The position numbers and the translations under genes are program-made. A stretch of DNA of 64,000 bases from Paenibacillus sp. FJAT-29882 (lineage in GTDB: Bacteria; Bacillota; Bacilli; Bacillales; DSM-1321), in contig NZ_LMVB01000001.1 in the NCBI RefSeq assembly GCF_001510645.1, positions 124,001-188,000 of the forward strand, in the 5' to 3' direction. Below the pieces are notes generated by a model that did not search any database, was not told the origin of the DNA, and worked only from the letters and a program-made list of their open reading frames with translations. Shown here in pieces: positions 36,139 through 44,720 of the stretch (position 1 is the first letter of the stretch; the number at the start of each line of letters is the position of its first letter).

Positions 36139-36166
36139 TTGCATTTTTGTTCCAGCGTGGTATGAT
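36139..36166 (+). promoter_or_regulatory. Promoter of the thi operon
   Basis: TTGCAT (36139-36144), a 16-bp spacer and TATGAT (36161-36166), placed about 24 bp upstream of the TPP riboswitch. Confidence 0.6.
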
Positions 36167-36189
36167 GACAGTAATTAAATATACATTGC

Positions 36190-36276
36190 ACTAGGGGAGT
36201 CTTTAAGAGGCTGAGATGGAACGTTGTTCTAGACCCTTTGAACCTGAACCGGATCATGCCGGCGGAGGGAAGTGGA
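36190..36276 (+). promoter_or_regulatory. TPP riboswitch (THI box)
   Basis: Canonical THI-box elements are in order: GGGGAGTC at the 5' stem, the pyrimidine-sensing CTGAGATGG, then ACCCTTTGAACCTGAACCGG, ATCATGCCGGCGGAGGGAAG. It is followed by a terminator hairpin (36311-36338). High TPP should favour that terminator and shut off the salvage operon. Confidence 0.95.
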
Positions 36277-36310
36277 GATATTAGCTCAGTTAGTTTATAT
36301 GTGGATATCT

Positions 36311-36349
36311 ACCCCTTTCCTACTTTCAGGAAGGGGGTTTTTGGTTTTA
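36311..36349 (+). terminator. TPP riboswitch expression-platform terminator
   Basis: ACCCCTTTCCT pairs with AGGAAGGGGGT, followed by TTTTTGGTTTT. It lies between the THI box and thiW. Confidence 0.85.
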
Positions 36350-36441
36350 TTTCAGAGTGTGTGGCTTTTTAAAGCAAACCACTTAAAATGCTCCAAACTA
36401 TTTTGGCCAATGTATGGGGCACACAAAAAGGAGATGAAACG

Positions 36442-36963
36442 ATGAATTCTATTAGAAAGCTCACACTTACTGCCATGATTACAGCATTAACAGCACTGAC
36501 TAGTTCCTTTGTCTTTATTCCGATGGGCTTTGCCAAAATCTTTCCGATCCAACACTTAGCGAACGTATTAACAGCTGTTATGTTAGGTCCTGGCTATGCC
36601 ATTGCCCAAGCTTTGCTCGTCTCTATTATTCGAAACATGGCTGGAACGGGTTCTATCTTTGCTTTTCCAGGGAGTATGATTGGGGCTTTGCTTGCAGGAC
36701 TATTATTCAGGTATACAAATAAGATTGGTTTCGCTTGTGTAGGTGAGGTCATAGGTACTGGGATGATTGGAGCGCTTGCCTGTTATCCACTTGCCCTGTT
36801 GTTTTTAGGGAAAAAAGTGGCTTTGTTTGGCTTTTTACCAGCGTTTTCAATTAGTTCTTTAGCAGGAGCAAGTATTGCGTTTATTTTATTAAAAGTGTTC
36901 TTGAAAAATAAATATTTGGAGGGGTTACTCTATGAAAACAGCACTCACAATCGCAGGCTCTGA
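36442..36963 (+). CDS. thiW: ThiW, ECF transporter S component for a thiamine precursor
   Basis: AAAAGGAGATGAAACG supports the ATG at 36442 (about 173 residues). It is a small membrane protein with five or six spans, opening R-K-L-T-L-T-A-M-I-T-A-L-T-A-L-T and carrying F-I-P-M-G-F-A-K-I-F-P-I-Q-H and F-A-F-P-G-S-M-I-G-A. This matches ThiW, the substrate-binding subunit thought to import the thiazole (HET) moiety of thiamine. It works with the general EcfA-EcfT module encoded elsewhere. It is the first gene under the TPP riboswitch, and its end overlaps the thiD start by 32 bases. Confidence 0.9.
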   Translation: MNSIRKLTLTAMITALTALTSSFVFIPMGFAKIFPIQHLANVLTAVMLGPGYAIAQALLVSIIRNMAGTGSIFAFPGSMIGALLAGLLFRYTNKIGFACVGEVIGTGMIGALACYPLALLFLGKKVALFGFLPAFSISSLAGASIAFILLKVFLKNKYLEGLLYENSTHNRRL

Positions 36964-37729
36964 TTCAGGAGGAGGAGCGGGAATTCAAGCCGATTTAAAA
37001 ACATTTTCTGCCCATCATGTGTTTGGCATGTCGGTTATCACAGCTGTCACCGCCCAAAATACGGTAGAGGTTCGTTCGATTCAAACGATGAGCCAAGAAA
37101 TCATTCGCGACCAAATATCTGCCGTTTTTGACGATATTGAAGTTCATGCTGTGAAGATTGGGATGCTCGGTTCGGCCGAAACGATCGAAACGGTTGCCGA
37201 AATGCTTGATACATATAAACCTCAGCACATTGTCCTTGATCCAGTCATGATTGCTAAAAGTGGGGATCAACTTCTGGAGGAGGATGCTGTAGAAGCGTTG
37301 AAAAAGCGATTGCTCCCAATGGCTACGCTCGTTACTCCTAATATACCAGAGGCGGAAACGCTAGCGGGAATAACGATTCAATCTAAACAAGATTTATATG
37401 AAGCATGCCAGATTATCGAGCAATTAGGAGCGAAGGCCATCTTGTTAAAAGGTGGACACTCTGCCGGAGATCCAAATGATCTTTTTTATGATGGGACAAA
37501 TTATTCATGGTTGAATGGTGAAAGAATTCATACGAAAAATACACATGGAACGGGCTGTACCCTTTCATCAGCGCTTGCCGCTAATTTGGCAAACGGACTT
37601 GGAATCGAGGCGGCCATCCGTCAATCAAAAGAATATATTACGCAAGCTATCCGTGACAGCTTTGCCATTGGGAATGGCCATGGTCCAGTCAACCATTTCT
37701 ATCAATTTCAGAAAGTACACCAATCATAA
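36932..37729 (+). CDS. thiD: Hydroxymethylpyrimidine (phosphate) kinase ThiD
   Basis: The 265-residue ribokinase-fold enzyme starts A-L-T-I-A-G-S-D-S-G-G-G-A-G-I-Q-A-D-L. It also has the G-M-L-G-S motif and D-P-V-M-I-A-K-S-G, and ends with the catalytic/anion-hole segment H-G-T-G-C-T-L-S-S-A. It phosphorylates hydroxymethylpyrimidine and its monophosphate to the diphosphate used by ThiE. TTGGAGGGG precedes the ATG at 36932, inside the thiW coding region, so the genes are coupled. Confidence 0.95.
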   Translation: MKTALTIAGSDSGGGAGIQADLKTFSAHHVFGMSVITAVTAQNTVEVRSIQTMSQEIIRDQISAVFDDIEVHAVKIGMLGSAETIETVAEMLDTYKPQHIVLDPVMIAKSGDQLLEEDAVEALKKRLLPMATLVTPNIPEAETLAGITIQSKQDLYEACQIIEQLGAKAILLKGGHSAGDPNDLFYDGTNYSWLNGERIHTKNTHGTGCTLSSALAANLANGLGIEAAIRQSKEYITQAIRDSFAIGNGHGPVNHFYQFQKVHQS

Positions 37730-37748
37730 AAATTTGGAGGGAATGACC

Positions 37749-38564
37749 GTGCAAAATAGAATCGAATTATTATTCAAGAAAGTCCGAAGTGCCAATCCGC
37801 TTGTTCATCATATAACCAATTCGGTCACAATCAATGACTGTGCGAATAGTACCCTTGCCATTGGCGGCTCTCCTGTTATGGCATCTAGTGTCAATGAGGC
37901 CGCAGATATGGCGAAAATTGCAAATGCACTTGTCTTAAATTTAGGGACGCTTAACGCCGATTCCTGTGAAGCAATGATTTTAGCTGGAAAAGCTGCTAAC
38001 TCTGCTCATATCCCTGTCATTCTTGATCCTGTTGGCGCTGGGGCAACACCTTATCGAATCGAGATGGCTGAGAAGATTCTTCATGAAGTGAAGATGAGCA
38101 TTATTAGAGGGAATGCCAGTGAAATTTATAGTTTAATAGGAGGGCAAAGTCTGACGCGAGGTGTTGATTCAGGTACGGTATCTCTAGCAGAAGCGGACCT
38201 TGCTGCGCGGGCAGCGGTAGAACTAAACAGTACAATCGTTGTAAGTGGTAGAACAGATGCAATTAGTAACGGTGAAACGACTGTTTTAGTGAATAATGGC
38301 GATCCCCTTTTGACGAAAGTGACAGGAACAGGCTGTATGGCGACTTCCTTAATTGGTTGCTTTGCAGGGGTTACAGATCAGATGCTTGATGCAGCAGTAG
38401 CGGGAATTTCCGTCATGAGTATTGCTGGTGAATTAACTGCAAAGAAGCTATCAGAAGGAGAAGGAACTGGGACTTTCCGAATGAAATTAATTGATACGAT
38501 CTCGCTGATGAACGGAGCGACTTGGATGAAGGAGGTACAATTACATGAGTATGCTACGAGATAA
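37749..38564 (+). CDS. thiM: Hydroxyethylthiazole kinase ThiM
   Basis: GGAGGG at 37736-37741 is spaced for the GTG at 37749; the ATG at 37743 sits only one base away from it. The protein shows V-H-H-I-T-N-S-V-T-I-N-D-C-A-N, G-G-S-P-V-M-A, D-P-V-G-A-G-A-T and the G-T-G-C-M-A-T-S anion-hole motif of ThiM. It phosphorylates salvaged 4-methyl-5-hydroxyethylthiazole. It overlaps thiE by 20 bases. Confidence 0.95.
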   Translation: MQNRIELLFKKVRSANPLVHHITNSVTINDCANSTLAIGGSPVMASSVNEAADMAKIANALVLNLGTLNADSCEAMILAGKAANSAHIPVILDPVGAGATPYRIEMAEKILHEVKMSIIRGNASEIYSLIGGQSLTRGVDSGTVSLAEADLAARAAVELNSTIVVSGRTDAISNGETTVLVNNGDPLLTKVTGTGCMATSLIGCFAGVTDQMLDAAVAGISVMSIAGELTAKKLSEGEGTGTFRMKLIDTISLMNGATWMKEVQLHEYATR

Positions 38565-39183
38565 TCTTAGCCTCTATCTTGTCACAGAGGAATCGATCCC
38601 GCTTGGAAAGCTTGAGCAAATTATTGAAGAGGCCATTCTTGGAGGAGTTACAGCTGTTCAATTAAGAGAAAAAACAGCCGATGGAAAAGTCTTTTATGAA
38701 AAAGCGTTAAAACTTAAACAATTACTTGCGACTTATTCCATTCCACTTTTCATAAATGACCGCGTTGATATTGCGCTTGCAGTAGAAGCAGAAGGCATTC
38801 ATATTGGGCAAAGTGATATCCCTTTATCTGTCGTAAAGAAACTAGTTCCTGTGTCCATGAAGATAGGTGTCTCTGTTAAAAATGTCCAACAAGCCTTGAT
38901 TGCTGAAGCGGAGGGAGCTGATTATATTGGGGTAGGTTCAGTCTTCCCAACTGTAACAAAAAAGGATGCTTCGATGCTACAGCATGGAGCACTGAAAATG
39001 ATTTGCCAAGCTGTTGCCATTCCAGCTGTCGCGATTGGAGGCGTAACCTCTGCCAATCTTCCACAAATTCTCGATAGCGGTATTTGTGGTGCAGCGATTG
39101 TATCGGCGATTATGAAAGCAGATGATTCGAGAGAAGCAGCGGAAATTTTAAAAAAACAAATGATGACAGCAATAGTTCTCTAA
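38545..39183 (+). CDS. thiE: Thiamine-phosphate synthase ThiE
   Basis: The 212-residue TIM-barrel enzyme carries V-T-A-V-Q-L-R-E-K, I-N-D-R-V-D-I-A, G-I-H-I-G-Q-S-D, D-Y-I-G-V-G-S-V-F-P-T and A-I-G-G-V. It joins HMP diphosphate and HET phosphate to thiamine phosphate. AAGGAGG lies ahead of the ATG within thiM. With ThiW, ThiD and ThiM this makes a complete salvage module; thiC, thiG and other de novo genes are absent here. Confidence 0.95.
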   Translation: MSMLRDNLSLYLVTEESIPLGKLEQIIEEAILGGVTAVQLREKTADGKVFYEKALKLKQLLATYSIPLFINDRVDIALAVEAEGIHIGQSDIPLSVVKKLVPVSMKIGVSVKNVQQALIAEAEGADYIGVGSVFPTVTKKDASMLQHGALKMICQAVAIPAVAIGGVTSANLPQILDSGICGAAIVSAIMKADDSREAAEILKKQMMTAIVL

Positions 39184-39206
39184 TAATTTGGCAGTTCGAT
39201 TATATA

Positions 39207-39231
39207 TCGTTTATATGACATGGTAAACGAT
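39207..39231. terminator. Hairpin after thiE
   Basis: ATCGTTTA pairs with TAAACGAT. The tail is not T-rich, so termination is uncertain. Confidence 0.4.
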
Positions 39232-39387
39232 GTATAGAGTGTGAGGTCATAACCTATAAAATAACTTTTGTCTCTTTTGCATTTCACCAAGTTAGAACAA
39301 GCTGACAAGAATCACATGTATACGATCCCTTTCGCTGTAACGCCAGTGCTATTACTATTACTGAAGAAATCACTAAAAATAAAAAAT

Positions 39388-39414
39388 GCGAAAGTCTATG
39401 AAAATGACTTTCGC
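39388..39414 (-). terminator. Terminator facing the minus strand
   Basis: GCGAAAGT pairs with ACTTTCGC. On the minus strand a T-run (ATTTTTTATTTTTAG) follows, fitting the end of the ATP-grasp transcript about 330 nt away. The rest of 39184-39742 holds no gene I can support; a 74-codon frame at 39268 looks spurious. Confidence 0.55.
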
Positions 39415-39742
39415 AAAAGGATAAGCTTTTACAAACATAGGTATGATGCTCATGTCTTTTTATATTTTACATCTACTTACTATTTTTTTTAGTACTAGAA
39501 TAAACCGATAATAACCTCTAACTTCACTTACATTAGAAGCACGGAGTAAATCCTATACGTTTTAATCATTATGAGACAATTTAATTTTCATTTGATTCAT
39601 AGGGATTCATGTGAAAATTGAAGCACTATATTTTGAATAACTCCAGTTAGATGTTTTAGTGGCCTATATAGGCTGTCCAATTTGTAAAAGGGAAATGGAA
39701 CTAAAGGCGATTCTTGTTTCTTTCAGGTTTTGCCCGTAATAA

Positions 39743-40963
39743 TTATAGTTTTTCAATATTAAAACGAATCTCTTTAGCTGCTGCTATCGCCATTTGTTTC
39801 GCTTCTTCTTTATTATATGAGGAGGCTAACACGTATCCATAACGATCTCCCATCGATAAAGGGGGCCGTAATATCTTTCCTTTGCGTGGTTTTATAAACA
39901 CTTCTTGCACCCCTGGATATTTACTAGCACGATTTTTCCCGGTAACACTAATCAATTTACCCTCAATATCTACAGTTAGATATTGTACATACACGTACTT
40001 ACGATGTTTGTTTGTAAGATTCGGTTGATTACCTAAAAATAACTGAATTGTTTCTTCTACTAAATTAATGCCATATCCCACCTCAATCAAGCGATTCATG
40101 GCACCGCCAGAAATTCTAGGGTTAATCTCGATTAATTTCCATCTCCCTCGAACGAGACGCAATTCGAGGTGACACGCACCATTTTTCATGTCAAAAGCTT
40201 CTACAATTGTACAAACTGTTTCATAGAGATGATCAAAAAACTGTTTGTCCATATAAGCTAACAAGCTATATCCTGTTACGATAAAACGTTCTTGGAACGT
40301 AATTTCTTGTTCAATAACAGCTACGATAGTAATAGTTCCATCGTGTACTAATGTTTCAACTAAATACTGAGGGCCTGTTAAAAATTCTTCGATTAAAATA
40401 GGTGTATCATTATACTTATTTAATAGTTTATTTATTGCTAAGTTTAGTTGAAAGATGTCATTTGCCAGTAAGACATCTTTCGATCCAGCTGAAATAGGAG
40501 ATTTCACTATTAATGGTAGATGATTTTTTTGTTCCTTAAGGAAATCTTTTGAGGAATCTTCTGGTGTATAAACGGTAAAGTAAGGTGAAGATCGGAGGCT
40601 TTTAAGAAGATTTCTTGTTAAAACTTTATCCTCCATATTCAGGATTGGATTTGTAGAAACAACGCTTGTACAGAATTTTTCTTCTAAAGCTGCTGCGATA
40701 TTTACATAGGGATCTACGAAACTTAAGATTGCCTGTATCACTAGTCCGCGATTTTTTAATTTTTGAATCCCTTTTGTTAACGCCTCAAAATCAGATAGCT
40801 CTGTGAAGATCATTTGATGAACATCGGGAAATTCCAATCTTTGATCAATAAAATGTTGTTTATTTGTAAATAGAACGGTTAAATAGCCAAGACGCTCTGC
40901 AGCTTTTATAGCTTCTCTGCTGGATCCTGATTTATTAGAGCTAATAAAGATAATCGTATTCAT
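39743..40963 (-). CDS. ATP-grasp domain ligase
   Basis: The 406-residue protein has an N-terminal Rossmann-like domain (I-I-F-I-S-S-N-K-S-G-S). A central ATP-grasp fold follows: L-P-L-I-V-K-S-P-I-S-A-G-S-K-D-V as the nucleotide-gripping lysine region, L-I-E-E-F-L-T-G-P-Q-Y, and the metal-binding C-H-L-E-L-R-L...K-L-I-E-I-N-P-R-I-S-G-G. A C-terminal lid domain completes it. Such enzymes join a carboxylate to an amine or thiol through an acyl phosphate, as in carboxylases and amino acid ligases; the substrate is not predictable. It is divergent from a YheC/D-type ATP-grasp gene with a 162-bp shared promoter region. Confidence 0.85.
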   Translation of the reverse strand: MNTIIFISSNKSGSSREAIKAAERLGYLTVLFTNKQHFIDQRLEFPDVHQMIFTELSDFEALTKGIQKLKNRGLVIQAILSFVDPYVNIAAALEEKFCTSVVSTNPILNMEDKVLTRNLLKSLRSSPYFTVYTPEDSSKDFLKEQKNHLPLIVKSPISAGSKDVLLANDIFQLNLAINKLLNKYNDTPILIEEFLTGPQYLVETLVHDGTITIVAVIEQEITFQERFIVTGYSLLAYMDKQFFDHLYETVCTIVEAFDMKNGACHLELRLVRGRWKLIEINPRISGGAMNRLIEVGYGINLVEETIQLFLGNQPNLTNKHRKYVYVQYLTVDIEGKLISVTGKNRASKYPGVQEVFIKPRKGKILRPPLSMGDRYGYVLASSYNKEEAKQMAIAAAKEIRFNIEKL

Positions 40964-41125
40964 AAAGTCATGTTACCCCACCTGTCTCTGCTGTTTTAAA
41001 TCTATACTCATAGAATATATAAGTTGGTCCAATATTGTTCTCAATAATTTGAAAAATAGGAATAAAGATTAGCCTTGTTTTATATTTTTAAAGAACAGCA
41101 TTTTATAAAGGTGGGATAAACGGTT

Positions 41126-42169
41126 ATGACATTAATTGGCATGCTTCACCATCGGGAGGATCCGCAAAAAGTGAGAAGAGCTTATGCTTACTCAGCAGTA
41201 GCTAAAGCGGAAGGAATACGCTTCTTTTACTTCACGCCTGGGAAAGTAAATATGAAAGACCGAACGATTAATGGGAAAATATATGAGAACGGAATTTGGC
41301 AGGAAAAGCAGTTCCCTTTTCCTGACGTTATCTATAATGCCAGCTATCCTTTAACGGATAAAGCAGAAGAAATCGTGGATTTTTTAGCAGAAATCATTCC
41401 TTTTACAAGTCATTCAGTTGGTGATAAATCATATGTTAATAAGCTGATAAAAAAAGGAGAAATGTTTGCGCAATATCTTATCCCTTCTATGGATTTAATA
41501 GACGCTAAACGATTTATGCAAATGGTCCGTCTTTATCCAAAAGTAATTATGAAACCAGTATCCGGGAATCAGGGAAAAGGGATCGTTTTTATTGAAAAGG
41601 AAGGAAATGATAAATACAGAGTGAATGAAACTGGGGACATATCTATTTATACTAAGCAAGAATTGGTCGAATTCACAATTCGAAAGATTCAAGAACAACA
41701 GTATTTAGCTCAACAGTTCATTTCCTGTCAAATTAAAACGGGCCAAGTATATGACTTCCGATTGCATGTGCAAAAAAATGGCGAAGGAAAGTGGGTCATT
41801 ACCTCAATATATCCACGTATAGGAACTATAGGAAGCATTGCACCAAATATCGGAAGTGGGGGGTATACTGGTTATCTGGATATGTTTTTACAAAAAGAAT
41901 TCAATGATTCTTGGTATAATATAAAAAAAACACTTGAATATTTCGCAATAAGTTTTTCGAACCACTTTGATTCTTTGTATGATGATGTGTCATTGGATGA
42001 ATTAGGGATTGATGTTGGAATTGATGAAAATCAAAAATTGTGGTTATTTGAAGTAAATTGGAGACCAGGTGCGCCAATCATATTTAATTGCGAATTAGAT
42101 GTAGCGAGAAATACGGTTCAATATGCTAAATATTTAGCTGAAAATAGCCAACGTAATGTAAATGAATGA
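41126..42169 (+). CDS. YheC/YheD-type ATP-grasp protein
   Basis: The 347-residue protein matches the spore coat-associated YheC/YheD ATP-grasp group. The N-terminal G-M-L-H-H-R-E-D-P leads to F-P-D-V-I-Y-N-A-S-Y-P, the K-P-V-S-G-N-Q-G-K-G-I nucleotide loop and V-Y-D-F-R-L-H-V-Q-K-N, then the I-G-I/L-D-V-G-I-D...L-W-L-F-E-V-N-W-R-P-G metal site. Length agrees with YheC (about 360). Its function in spores is unknown. GGTGGGATAAAC precedes the ATG. Its neighbour in the opposite orientation is another ATP-grasp enzyme, which suggests a shared pathway. Confidence 0.88.
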   Translation: MTLIGMLHHREDPQKVRRAYAYSAVAKAEGIRFFYFTPGKVNMKDRTINGKIYENGIWQEKQFPFPDVIYNASYPLTDKAEEIVDFLAEIIPFTSHSVGDKSYVNKLIKKGEMFAQYLIPSMDLIDAKRFMQMVRLYPKVIMKPVSGNQGKGIVFIEKEGNDKYRVNETGDISIYTKQELVEFTIRKIQEQQYLAQQFISCQIKTGQVYDFRLHVQKNGEGKWVITSIYPRIGTIGSIAPNIGSGGYTGYLDMFLQKEFNDSWYNIKKTLEYFAISFSNHFDSLYDDVSLDELGIDVGIDENQKLWLFEVNWRPGAPIIFNCELDVARNTVQYAKYLAENSQRNVNE

Positions 42170-42310
42170 CCATTATAACTTCTTAAGAAGAATCAAGATT
42201 GCTTGATGTTCTTATATACTTTTGTTAAAGCATTTATCTTCTGGATAGATGTTTTTTTACATGGCCGTTTACATAAACTTCGTTGCTTTTAAATTATATT
42301 TATACTACTA

Positions 42311-42410
42311 TCCTGGGATGATTTCCGTTACAGGTACTCGCTTCCTGTAGGAGTCTCACTCCTTTCACTCCAATCAATGGTAGTGCCAAAATCAACAACG
42401 AGCATTTAAA
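42311..42410 (-). repeat. Bacillaceae-type intergenic repeat relic
   Basis: On the minus strand it reads ...GATTGGAGTGAAAGGAGTG, AGACTCCTACAGGAAGCG, AGTACCTGTAACGGAAATC. This is a degenerate form of a GAGACTCCTGCGGGA-type sequence that I recall as recurrent between genes in Bacillus relatives. No ORF; function unknown. Confidence 0.45.
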
Positions 42411-42521
42411 TAAAACCTCCCTTTATTATCAAGTAATTCCATTTTGGTGCTCTTTTAAAAAATGGCTTGATACAACAGCTTATTTACAAACGATTGGCAA
42501 TTTAAATGAACAATAAAAATG

Positions 42522-42556
42522 AAAAAAGGTCGTCTTGAAATAGACGACCTTTTTTC
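42522..42556. terminator. Strong bidirectional terminator
   Basis: AAAAAAGGTCGTCT pairs with AGACGACCTTTTTT around a short loop. It is about 350 nt after the YheC/D-type gene and may be what ends that transcript. Confidence 0.8.
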
Positions 42557-42660
42557 TTAAACTAAAGCACCCATTCGTCGTAAAAAGCGTTCCTACCTAT
42601 TGAAGAATATTCGGGGTTTATTTAAGTATATTATTTTTTAAAATTTATTTAATAATATAT

Positions 42661-43149
42661 ATGAATCAATTTCATAACTCTGAGCCCTTGTAACTTAAGT
42701 GTTTTAATGCAATAAAAAAGGAGAACCTCCCCAAATGACGAGATGAGTAAGTGACTAAACTAACTCTCGAATCAAAAGGAGGTCTCCCTTTGTCCCTTAT
42801 ACGACAACAATCCCTATTTGACATGCAAGTTTTATTCGATTTAGAACCTACCCAACGTTTTAATTCGGTTTTATCAGGCATTGATATTCATCCAATCCCT
42901 GATATTGTGATGAAAAAGTCTCGATTCGGACCTAAACAATCGCTTAATTACTCCGCGATGATCTATTCGTTAATCATTCGAATCACCGAGCGCATTCCTT
43001 TCATAAGGGACCTAGTAAAGCGTCTCTCTACAGATTTACGATTTAAGGTTGATTGTGGATTCCTGGTATCAGATGAGATTCCATCTGAGGCTTCCTATTC
43101 GAGAATGATCACATTGATTGGTGACAATGCCTTCTGGCAGAGTGTTTAA
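42661..43149 (+). mobile_element. IS1182-type insertion sequence remnant, copy 1 (left end and transposase N-terminus)
   Basis: From 42661 the sequence is almost identical to 46227 onward. The transposase frame (TTG 42790 behind AAGGAGG) gives the N-terminal 120 residues of an IS1182-type enzyme: R-Q-Q-S-L-F-D-M, then a P-S-E-A-S-Y-S-R segment near the end. It is cut after F-W-Q-S-V by an early stop at 43147-43149, and no C-terminal part follows. It cannot transpose itself. Confidence 0.8.
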
Positions 43150-43209
43150 CTTTGCGGATAATGAAGGCAATTACTTTGCTGTTTTGGAGAGAAAGTGAAT
43201 GTAATCAAA

Positions 43210-43265
43210 TAAAAAGTGCCAGTACTCATCGAATTTAGAATCGTTCGAGTACCTGGCATTTTTTT
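43210..43265. terminator. Long-stem bidirectional terminator
   Basis: AAAAAGTGCCAGTACTC and GAGTACCTGGCATTTTT pair with one bulge; the inner CGAATTTAGAATCGTTCG adds a second helix. It insulates the following operon from the IS relic. Confidence 0.75.
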
Positions 43266-43354
43266 CTTTGTAGACCATAAGCGCAAGAATGAGGACGCAA
43301 TAGGTGTAGGCTCCTTGTTAAAATAGATGTAAACAACCATTAGGAGGAGTTAGA

Positions 43355-44125
43355 ATGACTACCATTCAGGAATTCAACAAATTACATTCGTCAAAAGAAA
43401 TATTATTTTTAGGAAATGCATGGGATCTGTTATCTGCTTTAACGCTCGAGAAGGCAGGATTTAAAGCAATTGGTACAACAAGTTGGGGAATTGCGAACTC
43501 GTTTGGATATGCAGACGGTGAATTAATTGATTTTGAAAGACATCTTGGAGTCATCAAAACGATTACAGCAAATGTGAAAATACCTGTTTCCGCAGATATT
43601 GAGGCAGGCTATGGGGAAGACAAGGAAACGATTATTGAAAATGTTTTAAGGACGGCTGATGTTGGGGTTGCTGGCATCAATATTGAGGATTCATGCAAGA
43701 AACAAATGGGGCTCAGAACAATGAAAGAACATTGTCATCTTTTATCAGCAATCAGAATGGCATTAGATAATCATGGATATCAAGATTTTTATATTAATGC
43801 TAGAACCGATACATACTTTCAAACAGAAAATCCTTTCTTTGAAACGGTAAATCGTGCAAAGGCCTATGTAGAGAGCGGAGCTAGTGGAATATTTGTCCCT
43901 GGGTTGATTGACTATGATGAGATAAAAGAAATCACTTTGACAGTACACTCTCCAATTAATGTATTGTCTTTACCAGGACTTACAAATTGTCATGTGCTGC
44001 AGGAATTAGGCGTGCAACGTTTTAGCTTTGGTAATGCATTATCTGATAAAATTATTTCCTTTTTAGACAGCAATGCTGCACAATTAATGGAGTCAAAAGA
44101 TACCTCATTGTTATATGAGGACTGA
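43355..44125 (+). CDS. Isocitrate lyase/PEP mutase superfamily enzyme
   Basis: The 256-residue TIM-barrel enzyme has A-I-G-T-T-S-W-G-I-A, V-P-V-S-A-D-I-E-A-G-Y-G (metal site), G-I-N-I-E-D-S and N-A-R-T-D-T. The family contains PEP mutases, 2-methylisocitrate lyases and oxaloacetate hydrolases, and the K-K-C-G-H motif of true isocitrate lyases is not seen. Its substrate is unknown. TAGGAGGAGT precedes the ATG. It overlaps the adaA region and leads the alkylation-repair operon, so it is probably co-transcribed. Confidence 0.88.
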   Translation: MTTIQEFNKLHSSKEILFLGNAWDLLSALTLEKAGFKAIGTTSWGIANSFGYADGELIDFERHLGVIKTITANVKIPVSADIEAGYGEDKETIIENVLRTADVGVAGINIEDSCKKQMGLRTMKEHCHLLSAIRMALDNHGYQDFYINARTDTYFQTENPFFETVNRAKAYVESGASGIFVPGLIDYDEIKEITLTVHSPINVLSLPGLTNCHVLQELGVQRFSFGNALSDKIISFLDSNAAQLMESKDTSLLYED

Positions 44126-44147
44126 CTTAGAAAGGGCGGGGAATTCA

Positions 44148-44720
44148 ATGGAGGATACACTCAATCTTTCTTTTGATGAAATGTGGGATAAAGTCATGGC
44201 TTGCGATCAAAAGTATGATGGATTATTTTTTACGGCAGTGAAAACCACAAAAATATACTGTCGACCATCGTGTAGATCTAGAAAGCCGAAAAAGATAAAT
44301 GTGGATTTCTACTATGACATCAACAAAGTTGAGCATGCTGGTTTTCGTGCTTGTAAAAGATGTCGGCCAGAAGTCGATCATTCCCCGCATACTGAACTGG
44401 TCAGAAATGTAATTGCCTTCTTAATCAATCACTATAAACAAAAGTTGGTGTTACAGGATATTGCGAATCATGTCGGTGTAAGCCCTTTTTATCTTGAACG
44501 CTTGTTTAAGCAGGAAACGTTAGAAACCCCGCGTACTTATTTGGAGAAAATAAGAATTGATAAAGCAGCCTATCTTCTTTGCAGTGCAAATCGATCAAAA
44601 CTTGAAATTTGCTATGAAGTTGGATTTCAGAGTCCTTCAAGTTTTTATAAGGCGTTTCGGCGTTTGAAGAATTGTTCACCAAGTGAATATCGTATTCTCG
44701 CCGAAAAGGAGCTACTGTAA
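44148..44720 (+). CDS. adaA: AdaA methylphosphotriester-DNA methyltransferase/activator
   Basis: The protein starts at ATG 44148 and has about 190 residues. The N-terminal Ada zinc domain carries four cysteines, C38 and C42 (Y-C-R-P-S-C) and C69 and C72 (C-K-R-C); C38 is the likely methyl acceptor. An AraC-type HTH domain follows (L-Q-D-I-A-N-H-V-G-V-S, then C-Y-E-V-G-F-Q-S-P-S-S-F-Y-K-A-F). After taking a methyl group from a DNA phosphotriester the protein activates the adaptive response. Here the targets are probably its own operon with alkA and ogt. The stop overlaps the alkA start (TAATG). Confidence 0.93.
   Translation: MEDTLNLSFDEMWDKVMACDQKYDGLFFTAVKTTKIYCRPSCRSRKPKKINVDFYYDINKVEHAGFRACKRCRPEVDHSPHTELVRNVIAFLINHYKQKLVLQDIANHVGVSPFYLERLFKQETLETPRTYLEKIRIDKAAYLLCSANRSKLEICYEVGFQSPSSFYKAFRRLKNCSPSEYRILAEKELL

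Noticed and set aside
36388..36441. Upstream start for ThiW at 36388
   Set aside because: No ribosome-binding site there; the extra residues do not resemble the ThiW N-terminus, and a strong site precedes the ATG at 36442.
39268..39492. 74-codon plus-strand ORF after thiE
   Set aside because: No ribosome-binding site, it contains a hairpin terminator facing the minus strand, and the sequence has no protein-like pattern.
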